From: Massospora cicadina
Taxonomy: Eukaryota > Entomophthoromycota > Entomophthoromycetes > Entomophthorales > Entomophthoraceae
Direction: 5' to 3'
Length of the DNA stretch: 64,000 bases
Assembly: GCA_022478985.1 (NCBI GenBank)
Contig: JAKSZP010012168.1
Coordinates: forward strand, 33,908 to 97,907
Below are positions 32,780 to 44,600 of this stretch, piece after piece. The notes beneath the pieces are model-generated. The model saw only the letters and a program-made list of their open reading frames with translations. It was not told the DNA's origin and did no database searches. How positions within the stretch are numbered: position 1 is the first letter of the stretch; each line of letters starts with the position of its first letter. The translations under genes and the position numbers were made by a program.

Positions 32780-33273
32780 TGTTAACTTTTGGTGGATTTG
32801 ACTGAAACTTTTAAATGAGTTTCACAGGGTAAAACCCACTGAGCATCGGATGAGCAATATGAGGATTGCTGGCCCTCATAAATTAATAATAATAAAGATT
32901 TTATAAGGATCTATTGTCTCAACAATATAACTTATTTTAATAATCAACTTAACGGCTACTTCTGTTCTCTTATCTACTTTCTTACTTCCAAAAAAATCTC
33001 CATCCTCTCATTCTTAATAATAAAATCTTAATCTTTAGTATTCCTTGTCAGTTTCAAGCCTTCTGCTTATTCATTCTCTATTTTCTACAATCTAGGAGCT
33101 TCATTCTATCATTGAGTCTTCAGTGAAATTCCTTTGATTCATCAAACCATTATTTCTTAAATCAATTCATTTCACATCAACATAGTCTATTACTCTATCT
33201 TGAGCCTCACCTGATACCCAAATATGATCTAATGAATAGATAACCTATCTGCAGTTATATCAATTTCTCAACA
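32780..33273 (-). repeat. Solo LTR of the GYP-1 family
   Basis: The segment starts TGTTAACTTTTGGTGGATTT and ends ATTTCTCAACA. It aligns along its length with the GYP-1 LTRs (108-578, 23380-23846): for example CCACTGAGC...GAGCAATATGAGG near the left and CTTTAGTATTCCTTGTCAGT in the middle. No GYP-1 internal sequence adjoins it. Solo LTRs arise by recombination between the two LTRs of an element. The 5-bp flanks (ATTGA and GAACT) do not match. Confidence 0.75.
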
Positions 33274-33379
33274 GAACTGATGCTTTCATATTGTTGGTGG
33301 GTAAACTGAACAAGTATTTTATTTTTTCTGAGTAATTTCAAGAACACAGTAAAGAGCATTCTGGAGATTTTGCAAATGA

Positions 33380-33600
33380 GGTGTTCCCCTGCCACAGCTT
33401 CACAAGGAAATAGTGTTAGATAGAGGCCCACAATTTATCTCATACTTCTGGTAACATCTACTGGAAAGTCTTCAGATCAAAATGCGCAGGTCATCAGCCT
33501 ACCGTCCTCAGTATGATGTCCAAACCAAACAAGTTAATCAAGTGCATGAATAGTAATTGCACTTCTACATGGCCATCCAACAGGAACGCTGGACCAAATG
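33380..33600 (+). pseudogene. GYP-4 integrase core remnant
   Basis: Broken frames give LDRGPQFIS near 33420-33445 (second catalytic Asp), then HLLESLQIKMRRSSAYRPQY and KQVNQVHE, matching the DRGxQF...P.S.GQ.ER.NQ.LE pattern of gypsy integrase; the Glu position reads Lys. The part before it was displaced by the solo LTR insertion or lost. Confidence 0.65.
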
Positions 33601-33879
33601 GCTAAAACTAACCTAATTTTCTTAAAATGGTCTAGTGTACCCATTGATGGGAATGTCGCCCTTCTTGGCAAACTATGTGTTCCACTCTAAGATGGTGGAA
33701 ACCCATTCCAAAGGTCTGAACCCAATGACTAACAGACTGGCAGCTTAGATTTGAAGAATAACCTTATACACTATGTGCAAATTTAACAAAAGAGGCAGAA
33801 ATGGCGAAAAAAGGCTGATGTTCACTGATCTGAGGCCTCAGTGCTAAAAAGAATGATTTTAATGATGATTAACGTGAAG

Positions 33880-34245
33880 AACTACTTGGTCCCCTCTAGC
33901 TGCAGAAATTTAGTCCAATAGCCCTGGGACCATTCATTGTCCTCCATCAAGTAAATGAAGTAGCCTAAAAAATTGAATTTCCTGGGGGGATCTCATGTTC
34001 ATTTTGTGCTTCAAGTCAAAAATTTAAGAAGTCTGAAGGTCAATTTCCTGAGAAGCTAAAGCCAGTTCACTCAGGCAACCCAGGAGTAGCAAGTATGAGT
34101 TAGAGAATATCCTGGACATGAATATCTACCAATGGAAGTGCTGGTATCTGGTTATGTGGGTAGGTTACCCAGTGAAAAGTCCACCTGGCACACTGATGAC
34201 AACTTCATCAACCTCCCAAAGAAGATGAAGGTGTTCTGGAGCAGA
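33880..34245 (+). pseudogene. GYP-4 integrase tail and chromodomain
   Basis: Near 33905-33990 the frame reads LQKFSPIALGPFIVLHQVNE, the GPF/Y module of the integrase C-terminus. Near 34095-34165 YELENILDMNIYQWKCWYLV and MWVGYP match the first half of a chromodomain; after a shift EKSTWHTDDNFINLPKKMKV gives the second half. A chromovirus identity is therefore supported, though no frame is intact. Confidence 0.65.
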
Positions 34246-34249
34246 GGGG

Positions 34250-34266
34250 GTTCTCATATGGGGGGG
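34250..34266 (+). other. Possible GYP-4 polypurine tract
   Basis: The run ATATGGGGGGG ends at 34266, directly before TGATTTAACGG. It follows the chromodomain stop region as expected. Confidence 0.45.
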
Positions 34267-36990
34267 TGATTTAACGGTCAAGGCATTGCCTGACCACCAC
34301 ATAAGCTTAAATATTCCCCGTTGCAAAGATCATTGCTGAGGGGGATGGTTACAATCCCAAGTGATTTTGAAAATGACATTCTGGCAAGTCAAATGACACC
34401 AAAACTAAAAGATACTAAATCTGGTCAATGAAGAGGAAAGTACTCATAATTGGCACTCTGGTCAACAAGATACTGGAAAATATAATAATGCTAAATTTTT
34501 TTATAATAATGAAAGCCTCACAAATGACATTTTGACCAACCAGATGCTGACACTTAATTGAGGCTGAACAAGCCTCTCAGAAATGGAAATTTGGCAAATC
34601 TGATGCTGTTAAAACTTTAAGAATGGTTTATAAAATTTAGCAATAAGGTTGTTGAAAAAAGAACAGTTTTAAACCAACCTTCATTGAAATAATGAATGAA
34701 AAAAAGTTTAATAACCTCTATAATACCCATTTATATTTATAGAATGGGTCAAGAAAAGGAAATTGAGGGTTATGACCCTTGTACTATCCCCCATAGAAAA
34801 GATGCCCACAGACTCTAAAGATTATGACCTTCCCTTCCCCAGTAGTTAGGGTATAAGTTGAAACTAGCAAAATTGCATAAAGCAGCTTTGTATTTTAAAA
34901 TTTATAGTAAACAAAATAAAACTAAAAATCATTTTTGAAATCAAAAATCATTTTATAAGAAAACCTTAGGAAAACTTCTTCTGGACTATTCATCTGACTT
35001 TGATAATGTCATTACGTTCTTATATGCGCTTTCCAGAGGTTAATCCCTCTTGATTGGTGTTAGCATCATTCTCACCATAGCCCAAAGTTATATTATCAAG
35101 AGATTTTCCCACGTAAAGATTAGGGATATTACCACATCAGGGTTATCCTGCTTTTAGGCACTTACATGGGCTCTCTTGCTCAACTGCTTTGTGGCAGTGC
35201 TTAGGGACCCCATCCATCATAGGCTTGTTTTGTAGGTCATATATACTAAGGGTATAAACTTTTTTTAAATAATTTATATCAAAAGTAGTTATATTTTAAT
35301 CTTTTGATAAAACATATAGTTTATTTCATTCTTTTTGGTATTAATGCTTAACTACAAAGGACTATATAAGACATACATGTCTTATCACCCTTATTCTAAT
35401 GTTGCCTTTGCCCTTACCCCGTGTTGAAATTAAGGTTACAACAAGGAAAAGTAATCACATGCAAGGGTTGCACTCAATAATGTCTTGCTGTATAAATACA
35501 GAATACCTCAAATTAAAATTTTGTATTTGTGACAAGATATATTGGTTAAAAAGTGTAAATTCTTAAGCCTCCCTGTCATATTAAATTGTGCTATCAGTGT
35601 TATAATCTGCCATGATAGTGATAAAATTCTAGATCAAGCAATCTTTGTAGAGTCTCTGCGTTTTTGTTGCCAGTTAGCTTACACTTTTACCAACTTCAGT
35701 CCCTCTTTCAATTTTATGCCTACTACAATTATTATTTTTAGTATCTAGTATAAGCTCATTTCATCAGTCTTTATATGAGCACTTGAATCTTCTAACTTGT
35801 TCCCTTTATTTGTCTGCTAATAGGGTTTTTGTCCCCACATCAAAGGCTTAGTGAAATAGATTAAAAATTGGTAAAAATTGATCAGTTACAGCTATATTGG
35901 AATAGATGTGGAGGTTGAATGATTGAAACAATCATGTTAGAATAGAAAATATCCCTAAATTTCTATAACTTAGAAGTAATGGAATGTAATGAGACTCAAG
36001 GGTGAAAGGATGGTAATAAACAAGACAAAAGTAATTGGGTTAGCAAAATGGCTGATGTTAGATCAATTGGATTAACCTACTTAAAAGTTGTGAGTGGTGC
36101 AGCGTTAAGATCTATGTGATATCAGGGTTCTTTTCATATAAAATTTTAAAAGTCTGAAGGCAGATATTAGGATTTGATCTATCAAAAGACACATATGGGG
36201 CAGCAGCAAGTTACATGAGGGTATGTTATAATTTGATCTTGCATGGTTGTGCACTAATTCTCAGTGACTTGAATTAACATGCTATGTTCGTAAAGGTTTA
36301 TCCTTAGGCACTCACTTAATAGGGAAAAATGTATAGAGTTTACACTTTGGAAAATTTGGGGTAACATAGTATTTTACTTAATTTGATATACCTTGTTAAG
36401 TGGAGCCTCATTCTATCTAAGATGTAAGAAATCAAGTAAGAAAAACTTAGGATGTTGAGATAATGATAATATGGTTCTGGGCTAAAAGGATTTTATGAGA
36501 AAAAAGTAGAGATAACATAAATACTAATACAAATGACCCATACTAGGCAGAAAATAAAGTGTGCGGTTTTACTTCAAGCAGTCTCACCTAAAAATGTTTA
36601 TTACCTGTAAAGCCAAATTATAAAAGGGTTTGGCAGAGTTAATCTAATATTTAATTTTGCAAATTAAAATTAGTTTTCAATGTTCATAAATCTGCATATA
36701 GATGTATATCTATCTAAGTTTTAAGGCTACTGCAAAGACAAAATATTTTTATATGGCACAATCATGCATATAATTTTTTCACTCATGATACTTAGATGAC
36801 ATAAAAACTTATTTCAGAATACAAAGACATCAGGTGATTGTCATATCTGAGAAAATATTACTTAAAAACTAGAAGTGCTCTCCAAACTACAAGAATTATT
36901 TACTAATACAAACTAAAGTATGTCCTAAACTTTATAGTTATAGGCTTGAAATACTTTATAAATTAAGTGGATAACAGGTCAATACATGTA
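34267..36990. other. Gene-free AT-rich region (GYP-4 3' LTR at its left)
   Basis: The first 0.6 kb is probably the GYP-4 3' LTR. It contains four degenerate copies of a motif like GACATTTTGACCAACCAGAT at about 34375, 34452, 34525 and 34585. The remainder to 36990 is AT-rich with no coding frame above background, no tRNA and no recognisable repeat. Confidence 0.4.
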
Positions 36991-37129
36991 AAATGCTGTT
37001 CCATGAAAAACTTTTCTCTCTCACTTTGCCACTTTTATCAAACATTAGTTTGAAATTAGTAAATAAATCACTAGTTTTCAACCCTTACCAAATTACCCTA
37101 TGTTGATGAGATTGATGCCCGCTGTCCCC

Positions 37130-40100
37130 CATGAGGCAGTGGTATGCCACCTCCAAGCGTTTTACAGACATTGCAAAAATGTGCCTGCAATGGCTCTTCT
37201 TGCCCTCCCAACTCTACTGGTCACTTTGTCTCACCTAAGGACTTAGCTCTTCACCTTGAAAAAACTCAGCAGTGCTTGTAGCCCCCTTTTGCTCCCCTGG
37301 AGCAACATATGATTCAGCCTTTGGGTTGATTATGGCAAGTTGTTTCTTTACAATAAATAATTTTGAATTATCCTAGGCAATTATGCTGTCTGACAGCTAT
37401 ATTAAATCTGCCCCTTAAAAGGTACTTTGACCTCAGCTTCACAATTGAAGCTAATGCTGCATTAGCATCAACCATTTCTTGGTGTTACAGTGCACCCCAT
37501 CCCAATTACTTTTACCTGGTTGCCCAATGATACCACTCTTGTGGTTCAGTTTTCAGGCATCCTCACCCCCAATAATCTACACTAAGAGATGATTTCCAGA
37601 TTGTTAGCATATGTCTCAGATCCCATCTTTAAATTTGTGGTTTCACATGGAACCACCCGCTTTGTGGGCCTCACGCCTTTGTGACTATCCACTCTGTATC
37701 TATGAAAATTGCCCTTTCAATTCCTCCTTGCACTATTGTCCCTTCTGCCCCTGCCCAATCTTTTTAGGCCTGAGTATTTGAAGGGCACATTATCTGCCTC
37801 ACCTGTTTCAAATTAGATCATTTAAATTAGTGCTGCCCTTCCATTTCCAGAGCCATAGACCACACACCCAATTCCTTTTATGATATCCCCAAAGCCAATC
37901 CAATTTCTTTCTTTAAGTGGAGTACAAACTTACCTCCTCCTCCCAAAGTGGTAGCTGCAGCTGTTCATTCTTACATCAATCAGGAGCCCTTTCTCTGTTA
38001 GATTCTGGTGGTTGACAAAAAATAAACACTCTGATAATGAACAGATCAGGCAAATTATCCTTTTAATTCTTGAACTAATACTCTAATTAAAGCCTATTGC
38101 AATAACACGGTTCAGGCCAATTATCACTATGTGGATTTAAATATAATATTAAAAGCTCAGGAAGAATACAAATGCACATTTAGCCCAACCTTCTCTGCAA
38201 CTACTCAGCTTAGGCTTATTAACTCAATGTCAATTAAATCTAATTATTTTATTGAAAGCTCAGGTTAAATATATTTTCACAGTTGGGAGATTGTTGCTGC
38301 ACCAAAACTTGGTAACTAGTCCTGCCTAATTGGGACCAATTTAAATAATCAGCATGTGAATTCATTTGGGATTGACCTAAAGATAACATCTACAAATCAC
38401 ATGAATGGATAGTTGAAAAAAAACGTAATCCTTTTCCCACCTTAGGGAAAATTTTAAATGTCAATTCTCTTAATTGGCACAATAGCACTTGCATATGGAC
38501 TTCCCAAATGGGAGTACCTAGTGCTATTGAGAGAACAGCTGACATCCTGGTTAGGGAGTCATTTTTTTCAGCTGTGTGACAAAAACATGATTGAGATAGT
38601 CAAAAATAATTCTGCGCCTATGACAAATTTCATATGTTGGTATGCGTAATTGGCACAATAGCACTTGCACATGGATCGCCAAAATGAGAGTACCCTGTGC
38701 TATCAAGAGAGGCCTGCTGACATCCCAATTAAAGGTACATATTTATTGATATTGATGCCAAAATCTCCCAGAACTCATATTTTGTCAGCAGTATGACATT
38801 ACTTATTTTGAGATGATCCTTGGACAATTTTGCATGCTCATTGTTGCAATTTTCATCCCCAAAATCCTCCCAAATATGGAGTATTTTGCCACCAATAAAC
38901 CTAGCAATAGGTCTCAGTCATATCAGTACAAGGGCTGAACTGAGGTGGAAATAATATGTTGAGATTGCGTGCTCAAATGTGGCCAGGAGATGCTCTAGAG
39001 GTATATATACTGGTGCCTGGCCTAATGAATAATTATCAATTAGTCTAGTCTAGTAAAAAATTATTTTATTTAATCATCTTTCCAGTTTTTATTTTAAGTC
39101 TCTTTTGGAGAGTGTTGTCAAGCTGGGATCTCAGGATCCACAGCTTGAAAATTTGCCTGTCTTGGTTGAAGTTCCTGATTATAGAGGAAGAATTTAACCC
39201 AAAATTGGCCAGAAGAGTTGGGGATATTTGTATATGCCTAGTGAGTTTCCAAAAAGTTGAAATACTGCAAAACACTGGCATAATTGAGGTTCTTTTAGCC
39301 AAACTTCTTCCCAATTTAGAGTGCAGGATCTTAATTATCAAGTGAGCTATCCTCAGAAAAATTACATTCTCCAAGCCTCATCTCCTGAACCAGATAATCT
39401 GTGGTCATATTGGTCCCCAGTAAAATTCTAAAACTTCACCCAGCCACCCACCCTAGCCCAACCATATGCTGAAAAACTATTCATCTTCAACTAAATTATA
39501 TGGTATTATTTTAATGAAGTTTAAATTAGGGAAATCTTAGCCCTTCCTCAGCTGAGGCCCTAGGCTTTTAAAATGTAACTTAATGCTGACTATGCAGTTC
39601 GGTTCCCATCTTAGCATTATGCACCCCATCCTGGTTCTAACCCCTTCCAAAGTGATCATCAACTTAATGATAATGTTGTTGCCTCCCCTGGATGTTTCCA
39701 TCTAAAAGCTATTTCAAAAAAAGGTTACAGGACTGGCTGAGGGCCTGCACCCACCTTTCCTCCCCAACTCCATGCACTAAACCCACAAAAAAAGAACACC
39801 TCTGCTTTTAGCAGGTGGATAGTAAAGCAGATCAAGGAAGTTGTGGCAGTTGCAACGTTTGGACTGAAAACTTGCATCACCCACTCCAATGTGGCCACAT
39901 TTACCACCATCCCTAAAGTATTCCTTAAGGCTGAGAAAGCATTACCAATTATATTTCCACCCTTGATTGCAAATATTGAGTTGCAATTCCCACTCTGCTA
40001 GTGTGACCCCCAGTACCATATTGTTCCCAACCCTTTGCTCTCAGCTTTGTGGAGAGCCCTGAACACCCTGAATGAGGACAAAGAACCTCCTGATCCCCTT

Positions 40101-40130
40101 TCAGCCTCCACCATGGTCAGATAGCCTTTT
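37130..40130 (+). pseudogene. ORF1-like protein of copy 3
   Basis: Pieces in order: LPLKRYFDLSFTIEANAA near 37410-37470, then LVVQFSGILTPNNLH and LLAYVSDPIFKFVV near 37530-37645 (RRM-like), then ICLTCFKLDHLN followed by a stop and CC near 37795-37845 (CCHC), and at the far end VPNPLLSALWRALNTLNEDK then PPDPLSASTMV near 40020-40120. Sequence at 39100-39480 is a mostly open frame (LESVVKLGSQDPQLENLPVL) that I cannot assign. The protein is broken throughout. Confidence 0.6.
38468..38735 (+). repeat. Direct duplication of about 88 bp inside copy 3
   Basis: TAATTGGCACAATAGCACTT starts both 38468-38555 and 38647-38735, 179 bp apart, with scattered differences. One frame through the first copy reads NVNSLN and, later, ADILVRESFF, which recalls the start of a LINE endonuclease (LNIAGL...DILAIQES in LINE-A). 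The resemblance is weak. Confidence 0.55.
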
Positions 40131-40299
40131 ATACTTTCAATTTGGTTTGTTTATATTTTTTGTTTTTGTATCAATTTGAGTGAATCTATCCATCTCATTT
40201 TGATCTTTTATTTTTAGTTTTAGTTTACCTCTTTTAAGCATTGGTAATGTCTTTTATCAGGTTAGATTAACTCAAATAAAATTAAGTGATGTTCTGCAA

Positions 40300-41540
40300 C
40301 CTCTTATCTATCTATAATATATAAAAAAATTTCCAGCAAGATTTCATTCTGACCATAAAAGCTAAGAAAAAAATTGGGCATGACCTCTGTATAAAATTTT
40401 AGTTTGGCTAAGAAACTGTTTATTTTTTAGAAAATTTTTAGGTGTGAAAATCAGTTTTAATTTTACCATAAGAAATTTCTATTATAAAAATTAATTTTTT
40501 TAAAATTATTATAGAATTAATAAAAAACTAAAAATTATGTTAAAAACGTTTATATGTAAATGAAGCTTAGATGTTGGATTATCAGATTCTTAGAGACTTT
40601 TGAAATGCCAATCACAATAATAATTTTAAAATAATGTAAACATATTGATATACTAGCCAATTTACCCAGTGATGCTTGGGTTAAAATTTAATATACCCCA
40701 TAACCTATCCCTATAATGGTATGTGAAGCTCAATGTTTAGATTTCATCCAGCTCCTTTAAAACTGAACAATTCCATTTATTTTTAACTTTTATACTAAGG
40801 ATCTTGAAAAAGTGGAGTTACCCAGCATTGCTTGGGTTTATGAGCTCTACTGACATAGCCTAAAGGCTGTGCCAGTATATGCTTAAGCCACTTGGACTAA
40901 CAGCTTTGCTGTTGCCCTCATGGCTGATGAGTTGGTTATCCTAAATTTACTTAATCTACTTAAAACTCTAACTGATTTCTGTTTAGTTTTGGGTGAGCAA
41001 TTTGGTGAATTTTTTATTAGTATTTAACAATTCTCACCCACTTGCCCAGAAAGAATGAACCTATCAACACAAATATTCCAGGTGAGCAATTGTTAAGTAG
41101 TATATAATAATAAAAAAATGGGAAAAAATCTTTCTCTGATAAAAGCTCTAAAAAGTATGAAATAATCAAGAAATTATGCCTCCTCAATAAAACCCTTTTT
41201 GAAGTTGGCGCAATTTTCCAACCTGACTTAAAGAATTTTACTCACATTTACAATTTATATCTTATGTCTAAATTGGTTCCAAATATAAACTATAGGCAAC
41301 TTAGAATATACAGTGCTGAGTATATATATTATAAATACCTATTATATTTCAGTTAAAATATGGCGCTGACTTCAAGAAGGGTTTTATCGAGTATTTTTAG
41401 TCTCTTGATTATTTCATAGTTTTTAGAGCTTTTCAAAGAGGTTTTTTCTTCCAAAAAAAATTTGAGAAGGTTCTTTTTTTCAAAAAAAACTTTACTCTCA
41501 GTTCCCCCCTAAAAAAGTAGTTCAATTTTTAAAAGTTGCT
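40300..41540. repeat. AT-rich interval with inverted and direct repeats
   Basis: There is no gene. TTACCCAGTGATGCTTGGGTT (40658) recurs as TTACCCAGCATTGCTTGGG (40818). A small inverted repeat pairs 41018-41039 with 41082-41102 (GGTGAGCAATTGTTAAG and its complement). A large imperfect inverted repeat pairs 41127-41225 with 41348-41446 across a loop of about 120 bp. Confidence 0.6.
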
Positions 41541-41558
41541 CTTTTTCCTACTTTTATT
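41541..41558 (+). repeat. LINE-A target-site duplication, left
   Basis: CTTTTTCCTACTTTTATT here and CTTTTTCCTACTATTATT at 46835-46852 differ at one base and bracket LINE-A. Confidence 0.8.
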
Positions 41559-41664
41559 TTAAATTTTAAATTTATTGTGGGGAAGGCTGACCATGGGATG
41601 GACACTTCCAAATATGACTCAGACAAAACAAAACTTAGTACCAGGGGAGGCACCCCAGAGAAGC

Positions 41665-44600
41665 GATGCTATCTCTTGTTACCAGCGGGAACGACACTTA
41701 TGGGAAGGGGGAGGGAACGTGTGTAGGGGACGTAGCCACTATTGAGCACGTGTGGAGGAAGGGGTCTGATTTGATGAACCAGACTGGGAACCAGGAGGAG
41801 ACCAGCTGTTGGCGACGCGGTGGGAGATATCCAAACATCCACGCTTGAAAGTGATCCACCAAATGAGACTGGAATCTGTGGACAGCTTCAGGGAGGGTGG
41901 GGATGGATCTAGCGATGGCATCCAAGACAATCGTGTGGATAGTCCACATGGCGATTGCAACCACCAGAGCACGGAGGGAGGGTGGGAGGGGGAGGCCATT
42001 GATGAAGAAAACATATCTCTTGACAGACTGAAGGGATGTGTTTGATCCTGGCCTAGCAGACGTTGGACTTCGCGCCATATTACTTTAGAGGTGGGGCACT
42101 TCTCCAGGCGGTGAAACAGCGTTCCATACTGCCACACACGACACATGATGAGTGTAAAGCATTAGAGCGCTCAGCTGTATGATACACCCGCCTCAGGCAG
42201 CACCACACATGGGAGCGGACTTGAGGCTGCAACAGAGGATGGTGTGCGTATTTCCAGATACTCTTTTGGGTCTCAGTGGAATAAGGGATGTCCATCATGT
42301 CCAGGTAGTCCACCCTGGATAGGACTTGGGGTCGAATGGGGATCACGCCATCATGGATGGGTAGCCCCTGTACCTCTTGTGTGAACTGAGGAGAGGGGCG
42401 GCCTCTTCAGGTTGTATGTCCTCTAATACGAATACTCCACTCTGCACTTCGCATGGAGAGTAGGATTCGTTTGTAGTGGGTTTTGGTCCCGTGAGGACCT
42501 GTGGTCGATGTGTGTGATGCGAGGTATTTCATCAGGGAGTGAGGGTGCGATGGATTGTTAAGGCCCAGGGCGTGGGAGAAGTTGGAGCGGGCCGCGTGGG
42601 ACCAGTGTTGGGATGGGAGTGTAGGAGCAGTAATGGCCGCAATCCAGGTGCCCAGGATCTTGGTGGCATGGGTTTTGAAGTCAAGTAGGCCCATGCCACC
42701 ATGATGATGAGGGCCAAACATGACCTCTAGCCGTACTGGTGGAGGGCGGCCTGACCAAAGCCATCCTTGTAGCAAAGCATACAGGGATTTGAAGAAGCTT
42801 GGGGAGAAGGGGATGGCGTGGGCTCCAAACCAGACTTTGGATAGGAGCATAGAGTTGGCAAGAACAACCCTGCCAGTGAGGGTAGTAGGGTGGGCTCTGA
42901 GAGAGGTGATTCGCTTCGTCACGTTGTCCAGTATATGGCACTCCATTACTGCTGACGCATATCCACCTGCCTCCAACCACACGCCCAGATGGCGTACCGG
43001 TCCTATGGTAGGTCGTGGCACAAAGGGGAGCACCAGTGGAGCCGTGTGTTTTGAGTTAGTAAGGCGTGGATGTGGGCGAGCAGATGGGCTGGGTTTGGAA
43101 CTACTTGCTGGGGCCCAGCAGTTCTGAAACCGACCAAGGAGGATGATTTCGGTTTTGGAGGCGTTCAGTGCCTCATTGCTTACCTGGGAATATTCCTGGA
43201 TGAGGGCTTCAAGCGCGCGTGCATCTTTGTTATTAGACACCCCCACCACGCAATCATCTGCAAATGCCATCATCTTGACTGGGGTTTGGCCTGGCACATG
43301 GACCCCAGTGAGTTGGGCATTCACATTTTGCAGTAGTGGGTCAAGGCTGAAGTTGTATAAGAGTGGGCTCAGGGGGGTCCCTTTTTCGCAGGCCCCTTTG
43401 AGGACAGACTACTTCCGTTAGGAAACCTGGGCCGTGCACTGCCATTGTTGCAGATTCCATGAGCAGCATCACCCAGTTAATGAAGCGGGGAGGTAGGTGG
43501 AATTGTTGGAGGCAGGCCCTAAGGTATTACCAGTTTACTCTATCATAGGCCTTTTGTTGGTCCAAGAATACAAGTGCCCCAGAGGCTGTGGACTGACACA
43601 CATTAGCCACAGAGCGCACGTTATCCCAAATTGACCTTCTGGGGATGAAACCAAATTGTTCTGGGGAGATAGTGGCAGATGCTACAGTCCCCAAACGGTT
43701 AGCCATGATTTTGGTTAAAATTTTGGTGTTTGTGTTTGTTAGAGAAATGGGGCGCCAGTTGGCTAAGTCTAGCCTATCCCCTTTCTTGAAGAGTGTGACC
43801 GTAAAGGCCTCATGTCCTCCTGGTAGGAGGCGCGTTTCCAACAGGCTTTGGTTGAGTGAGGCTAGCAGCAATGAGGATATATATTTAACATATTTTTTGT
43901 AGAACTCATATGGAATGCCATCTGGGCCTGGGCATTTTCAGTTTGGCACACCATGAATGGTAGTCCATAATTCGTTCGGAGTAATTAAATTCATTATTTC
44001 CGGGTATCAGAAAATGGTGCAGATATGAGCTCTGTCAAGAAATTCCGCCATTTCGGCTGGCTGAATTGGTTCAGCTCGGTATAACTCGGAGTAATATCTT
44101 TGCGTTTTGATTGCCACTTCAGCCAGTGTGTCTACAATAGAATTATCTGATCTTCACACCTGTGTGCAGGCCACGCTCTGGCATGGTGAAAAATTTTTTT
44201 TGAAGAAGTATGCGGTGCACTTGTCGCCTTTAGTGATGCATGTGGCCCTGTATTAGACACAAACCCGATGTTTGTGTTGCCTTTCAAGTGTGTTGATGTG
44301 GGCGGCTGCCTCCGCCCACTTCTGGCCCCATGCAGGGCTATATCCTGAGGCTGGAATGTTGGACTCCAAGTGGGCCAATTCTGCCAGCACGCACAATATA
44401 ACTGCCAATGTGGCTCATGAGCGTCTGGATGAGAGATGGCGATAGTGGTGGGTGGTGTCTTCTTTAAAAGTTGCCCATGTGGAAATGGGGTCCGCGCAAA
44501 ATGGTGCAACAAACAATTTTGCCAAAGTTGCCTCTTCCACCCACATGGAAAATCCTGGCGACGCGAGCTCTGGGGGGCGGATTTTGCACCAATGTGGGGC

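Larger units (their letters stand above)
29000..34950 (+). mobile_element. GYP-4, strongly decayed chromodomain Ty3/gypsy element
   Basis: Plus-strand fragments appear in canonical order: capsid (29.47-29.94 kb), protease (31.03-31.15), RT (31.56-32.26), RNase H (32.44-32.78), integrase (33.38-33.58), integrase tail and chromodomain (33.88-34.24), and a G-run followed by TGATTTAACGG at 34267 as a likely 3' LTR start. Every domain is broken many times. A solo GYP-1 LTR sits at 32780-33273. Both outer boundaries are approximate because I could not pair the LTRs. Confidence 0.65.
37010..40290 (+). mobile_element. Half-LINE relative, copy 3 (longer)
   Basis: It starts near 37013 with TTCTCTCTCACTTTGCCACT, resembling the 5' starts of LINE-A and copies 1 and 2, and ends near 40280 with TTGGTAATGTCTTTTATCAG and CTCAAATAAAATTAAG, a diverged form of the shared tail. 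AAATTAAGTG occurs at 36960-36969 and at 40280-40289 and may be a duplication. It carries the same ORF1 pieces in order but is about 1.35 kb longer than copies 1 and 2 because of extra sequence at about 38.2-39.5 kb. Confidence 0.65.

Noticed and set aside
39066..39374. 102-residue minus-strand ORF
   Set aside because: No motif, and the plus strand of the same segment is equally open. It sits inside the decayed half-LINE copy 3.
42720..43421. Plus-strand ORFs of 88-135 residues opposite LINE-A
   Set aside because: They are antisense shadows of the well-supported RT and thumb frame on the minus strand. The same applies to plus-strand ORFs within 44.4-46.7 and 48.9-54.5 kb.
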